Of a stretch of 19,136 nucleotides of DNA, positions 15,520-19,136 are shown one piece after another. Under the pieces are notes generated by a model, which did no database searches, had not been told where the DNA came from, and was given only the letters and a program-made list of their open reading frames with translations. Source of the DNA: UMGS75 sp051872775 (GTDB lineage Bacteria > Bacillota_I > Bacilli_A > ML615J-28 > CAG-313); assembly GCA_051872775.1 (NCBI GenBank), contig JBJEEE010000010.1:1-19136 (forward strand). The letters run 5' to 3'. Positions within the stretch are counted from its first letter, which is position 1, and every line of letters starts with the position of its first letter. Both the position numbers and the translations under genes were made by a program.

Positions 15520-16539
15520 ATGAGAGTTGGGAAAAATAGTTTTAAATTTGAACATACCTATTTACATAGTAAAGCTGTTGTTACAGGACCACTTGAACAA
15601 AATGGTCCGATTGGGAATTATTTTGATTATTGTTTTAATGATATTCGTTGTAATGAAAAAACATGGGAACAAGCAGAAATGGCTCTTGTAAATAAAGCGT
15701 TTGAAATAGCATTAGCAAGAGGAAATTTGCAAGAAAGTGATTTAAGCTATATTATAGGTGGAGATTTAAATAATCAAATTGCGGTTACAAGTTATGCTTT
15801 AAAAGACTGTAACATTCCTTATCTTGGAATGTTTGCGGCATGTTCAACATTGACAGAAACGTTTATAGTTGCCTCTATTATTCTAGATAATCTATTGGGA
15901 AGTAATATAATGTGTTTGACCTCAAGTCATAATGCAACAAGTGAACGTCAATTTAGATATCCTACAGAATATGGAGGGCAAAAACCGGTTACTTCAACTT
16001 TTACCGCAACCGTATCAGGAGCCTCAATTTTGAGTAACATCCAAAGTGATATTAGAATTGCAGGGGGAACAGTTGGAACAATTGAAGATGTAGGGATGAA
16101 AGATGCACAAGATATGGGACGTGCGATGGCTCCAGCCGCGGTTAGTACGCTTCTGAATCATTTAAAAGATTACAATCGTAGTATTGATGATTATGATCTA
16201 ATTGTTACAGGTGATTTATCAACATATGGAAGTGATATCTTTGAAAAAATTTGCTTTGAGCATGGAATAAATATTTCTTCCAAACATATTGATGCCGGAC
16301 TTATGTTATACGATATCAAAAAGCAAAAGGTTTTTGCTGGAGGAAGTGGATGTGGTTGTGTTACAGCTGTTACTCTTGGATATCTAGTAGAACAAATGAA
16401 ACAAAAAAAGTATCGTAGAATTCTTATTTTAGCAACCGGAGCTTTATTAAATCCAATCATGACAGCCCAAAAATTGTCGATACCATGTATAAGCCATGGA
16501 ATAATACTAGAAAGAAGTGATTATAATGAATTATCTTAA
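15520..16539 (+). CDS. spoVAD: Stage V sporulation protein AD (DPA-binding, thiolase fold)
   Basis: 339 residues in a thiolase-like fold. FAACSTLTE with C108 sits at the thiolase nucleophile position, and SSHNATSERQFRYPTEYGGQKP and GGSGCGCVT follow. The family binds dipicolinic acid on the spore inner membrane and supports its uptake during sporulation. AGAGGA is 9 bases before the ATG, 3 bases after the spoVAC stop. Its 3' end overlaps spoVAEb. Confidence 0.96.
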   Translation: MRVGKNSFKFEHTYLHSKAVVTGPLEQNGPIGNYFDYCFNDIRCNEKTWEQAEMALVNKAFEIALARGNLQESDLSYIIGGDLNNQIAVTSYALKDCNIPYLGMFAACSTLTETFIVASIILDNLLGSNIMCLTSSHNATSERQFRYPTEYGGQKPVTSTFTATVSGASILSNIQSDIRIAGGTVGTIEDVGMKDAQDMGRAMAPAAVSTLLNHLKDYNRSIDDYDLIVTGDLSTYGSDIFEKICFEHGINISSKHIDAGLMLYDIKKQKVFAGGSGCGCVTAVTLGYLVEQMKQKKYRRILILATGALLNPIMTAQKLSIPCISHGIILERSDYNELS

Positions 16540-16876
16540 CGCGTTTTTGACTTGTGGTTTACTTTGTTTATTTGCACAAGTAATTATGGATCTATTTAAA
16601 CTATTACCAATATATTTGACGATAATATATGTTGCCATGGGTTCATTTTTGGAAATATTTGGCTTATACGATAAGTTAATTAAATTTGGAGGTGGTGGAG
16701 CCCTTGTTCCTATATCTTCATTTGGACATTCGCTTACACATGCGGCTGTTGTGGCAACCACTGAATCTGGATTTTTGGGTTTATTCACTGGCATATTTGA
16801 ACTAACTTCAAGTGGAATAGCAATGGCAATATTTTCTTCCTTTATAATTGCCTTAATTTTTAAACCACGAGGATAA
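16526..16876 (+). CDS. spoVAE: Stage V sporulation protein AEb
   Basis: 116 residues, mostly membrane helices, with the family core GSFLEIFGLYDKLIKFGGGGALVPISSFGHSLTHAA, which resembles the related core of SpoVAC. It is part of the membrane complex that moves dipicolinate. I chose ATG at 16526; an in-frame GTG at 16517 lies inside the AGAAGTGAT Shine-Dalgarno. It overlaps the end of spoVAD by 14 bases, and no spoVAEa is seen. Confidence 0.92.
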   Translation: MNYLNAFLTCGLLCLFAQVIMDLFKLLPIYLTIIYVAMGSFLEIFGLYDKLIKFGGGGALVPISSFGHSLTHAAVVATTESGFLGLFTGIFELTSSGIAMAIFSSFIIALIFKPRG

Positions 16877-16877
16877 A

Positions 16878-18281
16878 ATGGATAGTATTCATAAAGTTAA
16901 AGAGTTAATAGGATTTACACATACATTTGATTTTAATGAAAGAATAATTAAAAACCATAATTATTCTTTTTCCTTATTATATAATACTTTTATAACAAGT
17001 TCGATGAAACTAACCCTTCTTGTAAATGATTTTATTAACATAAAAGAACAAATTAATGAATCGAATTTTATTGAAGTATTATCTAATTCATTTTCATGTG
17101 AATCACTAAAAATAAATGATGAGAAAACAGAAATTGCTAAAGCTTTATTTAATGGTGATTTAGTTATAATGATGAAAGGATATAATAAGGCAGTTATCAT
17201 TGATTTAAAAAACTATCCCGCAAGATCATTGAGTGAACCCGATAGTGAAAAGGTTGTTAGAGGTAGTAGAGATGGTTTTACAGAAAACCTTAATGTAAAT
17301 ATAGGTTTAATTAGACGACGTATTAAAGATGAGCATTTGGTAATGAAATGTTTTGAAATCGGTAAAGTAAGTAAGACTAAAGTAGTTTTATTATATCTTG
17401 AAAATATAATTAGTGAAAAAGTCAAAGTTACAATTGAAACAAAATTAAAATCGATAAGAGTAAATGAACTTACTTTAACTGATAAAGCATTGGAAGAACT
17501 TTTGTTAAATAATTTTTATACCCCATATCCATTAATTAAATATACAGAACGACCTGATACACTTGCAATGCATTTATATCAAGGAATGTTTGGAATCATC
17601 GTTGATACCTCACCAAGCGCTATCATAGGTCCTGTATCGGTATTTGATCACTTGCAACATGCGGAAGAATTTAGACAAACGGTTATTGCGGGGACATACT
17701 TAAGATTGATAAGATTCATAGGTATTATCTTTTCATTTTTTAGTGTTCCTGTATGGCTTGCATTAAGTAGTATTAATTATACAATACCCTTTTTTAGTTA
17801 TTTATTTTTAACAGATGTACCATTTAATCAGTTATTCCTGCAAGTTTTAATTGCAGAAATTGCGGTAGAATTAATTAGAATGGCATCAATTCATACACCT
17901 AATGCTCTTGCTACTTCAATGGGGTTAATATCTGGTCTTATTTTAGGAGATATGGCTATCAAAGTTGGAATTGTTAAAGAGCAAGTTGTTATTCTTTCCG
18001 CAATCTCCGCAATAGGTTCATACATTACCCCTAGTTATGAACTATCATTAGCAGCCAAAATATCAAAAATATTTATTATATTAATGGTATTTATCTTAAA
18101 AATAACGGGATTAATCATCAGTATACTAATACTATTAATCTATCTTGCCTGTCTTAAAAGTTTTACAAGACCATATTTATATCCCTTAATTCCTTTTAAC
18201 TTACATGATTTAATTAAACAAATGGTTAGATTACCATATAAAAAGAAAGAAAAAGTAAAAAACATAAAAAACTATAATTAA
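16878..18281 (+). CDS. spoVAF: SpoVAF/GerA-family spore germination protein
   Basis: 467 residues. The cytoplasmic N-terminal region carries the GerA-type signature YPARSLSEPDSEKVVRGSRDGF and NIGLIRRRIKDEHL. A membrane half from about 270 follows, with HLQHAEEFRQTVIAGTYLRLIRFIG and a late FTRPYLYPLIPFNLHD motif. Position in the spoVA operon marks it as SpoVAF, a partner of germinant receptors in the inner membrane, rather than a free-standing GerA A subunit. GAGGATAAA precedes the ATG one base after spoVAEb. The tail is lysine rich. Confidence 0.92.
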   Translation: MDSIHKVKELIGFTHTFDFNERIIKNHNYSFSLLYNTFITSSMKLTLLVNDFINIKEQINESNFIEVLSNSFSCESLKINDEKTEIAKALFNGDLVIMMKGYNKAVIIDLKNYPARSLSEPDSEKVVRGSRDGFTENLNVNIGLIRRRIKDEHLVMKCFEIGKVSKTKVVLLYLENIISEKVKVTIETKLKSIRVNELTLTDKALEELLLNNFYTPYPLIKYTERPDTLAMHLYQGMFGIIVDTSPSAIIGPVSVFDHLQHAEEFRQTVIAGTYLRLIRFIGIIFSFFSVPVWLALSSINYTIPFFSYLFLTDVPFNQLFLQVLIAEIAVELIRMASIHTPNALATSMGLISGLILGDMAIKVGIVKEQVVILSAISAIGSYITPSYELSLAAKISKIFIILMVFILKITGLIISILILLIYLACLKSFTRPYLYPLIPFNLHDLIKQMVRLPYKKKEKVKNIKNYN

Positions 18282-18282
18282 T

Positions 18283-18309
18283 AATCCGCAAGTTACTTGC
18301 GGATTTTTT
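18283..18309 (+). terminator. Terminator of the spoVA operon, also first palindrome of module 1
   Basis: AATCCGCAAG and CTTGCGGATT around a short TTA loop, then TTTTT, two bases after the spoVAF stop. Its core CCGCAAG-N3-CTTGCGG recurs at 18404-18420. Confidence 0.8.
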
Positions 18310-18420
18310 AATACCTAATTTCAAGATTTTTGAACAAAAGTAAGTAATTTGGTAGTAAAAACACCAAAAAACGTCAAAAAAAGTCAAAATTCTTGATTTT
18401 TCCCACGCAAGTACCTTGCG
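18286..18420. repeat. Module 1: palindrome pair of CGCAAG type flanking A/T-tract DNA
   Basis: CCGCAAGTTACTTGCGG (18286-18302) and ACGCAAGTACCTTGCGG (18404-18420) are centred 118 bp apart and share arms CGCAAG-N3-CTTGCG. Between them A or T tracts of 4-7 bases are centred near 18307, 18319, 18329, 18338, 18348, 18359, 18369, 18379, 18388 and 18399, a mean spacing of 10.2 bp. Such phasing predicts intrinsically bent DNA. No reading frame is present. The role is not known; a looping operator pair or recombination sites are the main options. Confidence 0.65.
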
Positions 18421-18436
18421 GATTTAAAATCATCAT

Positions 18437-18466
18437 TTTGCTATAATACAGGTGTAATTTAAATTA
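18437..18466 (+). promoter_or_regulatory. Promoter of module 1 (extended -10) with start-site palindrome
   Basis: TTTGCTATAATAC (TATAAT at 18442-18447, TGN-type extension) has no good -35; the second palindrome of module 1 covers that region, centred 30 bp upstream of the -10. TAATTTAAATTA (18455-18466), a perfect 12-bp palindrome, begins at about +1. The 30-base segment is repeated with one change at 18696-18725. No gene follows it before module 2. Confidence 0.65.
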
Positions 18467-18542
18467 TCTAAGAAGATTTTATATAAAAGACTTGATCAAC
18501 CTATTATATAAATCAAAAAAAGCAAAAATAATTTATAAAAAA
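18467..18542. other. Leader of module 1 without a gene
   Basis: An AT-rich stretch after the first promoter. I see no start codon with a ribosome site, no reading frame and no terminator before the next palindrome. It may be a remnant leader whose gene was lost, or a short RNA that runs into module 2. Confidence 0.4.
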
Positions 18543-18679
18543 ATGGAAGTTAACTTCCATCCAAAATGACAAAATTTGTTCAATTTTTGGTCAAAATTAT
18601 AAAAATTTACTAAAAAACACTAAAATTTTGTTGGTATTTTGGGTTTTTGAAGCCAATTAGCGTGGAAGTCGACTTCCAT
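18543..18679. repeat. Module 2: palindrome pair of TGGAAG type flanking A/T-tract DNA
   Basis: ATGGAAGTTAACTTCCAT (18543-18560) and TGGAAGTCGACTTCCA (18663-18678) are perfect palindromes centred 119 bp apart. Between them A/T tracts are centred near 18565, 18574, 18585, 18595, 18604, 18615, 18626, 18638 and 18646, a mean spacing of about 10.1 bp. The geometry copies module 1 at an offset of about 258 bp although the spacer sequence is different. Confidence 0.65.
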
Positions 18680-18695
18680 GGTCATAAAATACACA

Positions 18696-18725
18696 TTTGC
18701 TATAATACTGGTGTAATTTAAATTA
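18696..18725 (+). promoter_or_regulatory. Promoter of module 2, upstream of the Ig-like gene
   Basis: TATAAT at 18701-18706 with the same TTTGC extension and the same TAATTTAAATTA palindrome (18714-18725) as module 1. The palindrome centre at about 18670 is again 30 bp upstream of the -10. It would give a leader of about 85 bases to the ATG at 18797. Confidence 0.7.
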
Positions 18726-18796
18726 CAAATTACAAATAAAAAATTCATATTAGAAGAAGTAGCTAATCTTTAGATATGAAAGAAAGGAAGAACAGC

Positions 18797-19136
18797 ATGG
18801 AATTTTCAAGTATTCCCATCATAGTTGTTTGTTCTTATATGATGGGTGAAATCTATGAAATAGGAACACCACTAAATGCGAGTAGTTTAACCGAAATAAT
18901 CGAAGATTTAATTGAAGAATCAAGGTTAACATTTCTTGATAGTATTTTAACAGATGAAGAAAAAGTAAAACTAGATATAAGAAAATCAGCACTACCAAGT
19001 GTCGTATTTACTGATTTTGAACTACCAAGTAAAGGATACTTAGGATCAAATATCATATGGAATGTAAGTAGTGGAAGTGCCATTTATATTGATGATGGTA
19101 TTGGAAGAGTAATAAGATCAACGGTAGAAAAGACAG
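18797..19136 (+). CDS. Protein with bacterial Ig-like domain, 3' end outside window
   Basis: An open frame of 113 codons runs off the window. The N-terminus (MEFSSIPIIVVCSYMMGEIYE) has only a short hydrophobic stretch and no clear signal peptide. GTPLNASSLTEIIEDLIEE resembles the TPLNA.NLN segment found near the start of some phage tail and surface proteins. Residues about 66-113 (LPSVVFTDFELPSKGYLGSNIIWNVSSGS) fit the first strands of an atypical bacterial Ig-like domain: 'LP' then a 'W.vSSG' strand. I chose ATG 18797 with AAAGGAAG before it; an in-frame ATG at 18776 has no such site. Probably a surface or tail-like protein; function not known. Confidence 0.6.
   Translation, partial: MEFSSIPIIVVCSYMMGEIYEIGTPLNASSLTEIIEDLIEESRLTFLDSILTDEEKVKLDIRKSALPSVVFTDFELPSKGYLGSNIIWNVSSGSAIYIDDGIGRVIRSTVEKT

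Noticed and set aside
18286..18678. CRISPR array from the repeated palindromes
   Set aside because: Only four sites of two different types at 118-140 bp spacing, AT-tract spacers and no cas genes.
18283..18720. Insertion sequence or transposon ends
   Set aside because: No transposase frame lies between the palindromes and no target duplication was seen; the palindromes are symmetric, unlike IS terminal repeats.

Overview
The window comes from an AT-rich (about 30% G+C by eye), spore-forming member of the Firmicutes/Bacillota. It uses the standard genetic code: TGA ends feoA, phoP and phoR. Spacing of genes is tight, Shine-Dalgarno sites are mostly strong, promoters are sigma-A-like TTGACA/TATAAT, and a spoVA operon is present. 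Together these suggest a Bacilli lineage near the Erysipelotrichia/Mollicutes-related groups. That placement is inference; no rRNA gene is present.

Layout. (1) 1-2646: ferrous iron uptake, with the 3' part of feoA, feoB and a 57-residue Cys-rich membrane protein, closed by a terminator. (2) 2738-4580: argS with a consensus promoter, and a hairpin shared with the convergent genes that follow. (3) 4614-5671, minus strand: perR then a QueD/PTPS-like gene with a C-terminal zinc ribbon. PerR carries every metal ligand of the family, and a palindrome covers its own -10 box. (4) 5744-7082, minus strand: a short two-helix membrane protein and an HSL-type esterase. (5) 7083-7330: a gene-free stretch with an orphan plus-strand terminator. 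(6) 7357-14317: phosphate uptake and sensing, pstS-pstC-pstA-pstB-phoU-phoP-phoR, preceded by three TTTACA direct repeats that look like PhoP boxes. A strong hairpin lies between pstS and pstC. (7) 14321-14926, minus strand: a collagen-like, probably spore-surface protein. (8) 15016-18309: spoVAC-spoVAD-spoVAEb-spoVAF for dipicolinic acid movement and germination. (9) 18283-18725: two tandem non-coding modules. (10) 18797-end: the start of a gene with a bacterial Ig-like domain, cut by the window edge.

How the genes work together. The phosphate block is self-contained. PstSCAB imports phosphate, PhoU couples transport to signalling, and PhoR/PhoP probably activates the operon through the repeats upstream of pstS. 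Two proteins of this block are odd. The two lobes of PstS are in swapped order (circular permutation). PstA carries an extra extracytoplasmic domain of about 130 residues that resembles a PDZ fold.

The most unusual non-coding structure is at 18283-18725. Each of two modules of about 258 bp has a palindrome, about 100 bp of A/T tracts phased near 10 bp (predicted curved DNA), a second palindrome of the same type 118-119 bp away, and a nearly identical extended -10 promoter 30 bp further on. The palindromes match within a module but differ between modules. I read this as a looping or wrapping regulatory module (or a recombination site pair) that controls a surface-protein gene; this is inference.
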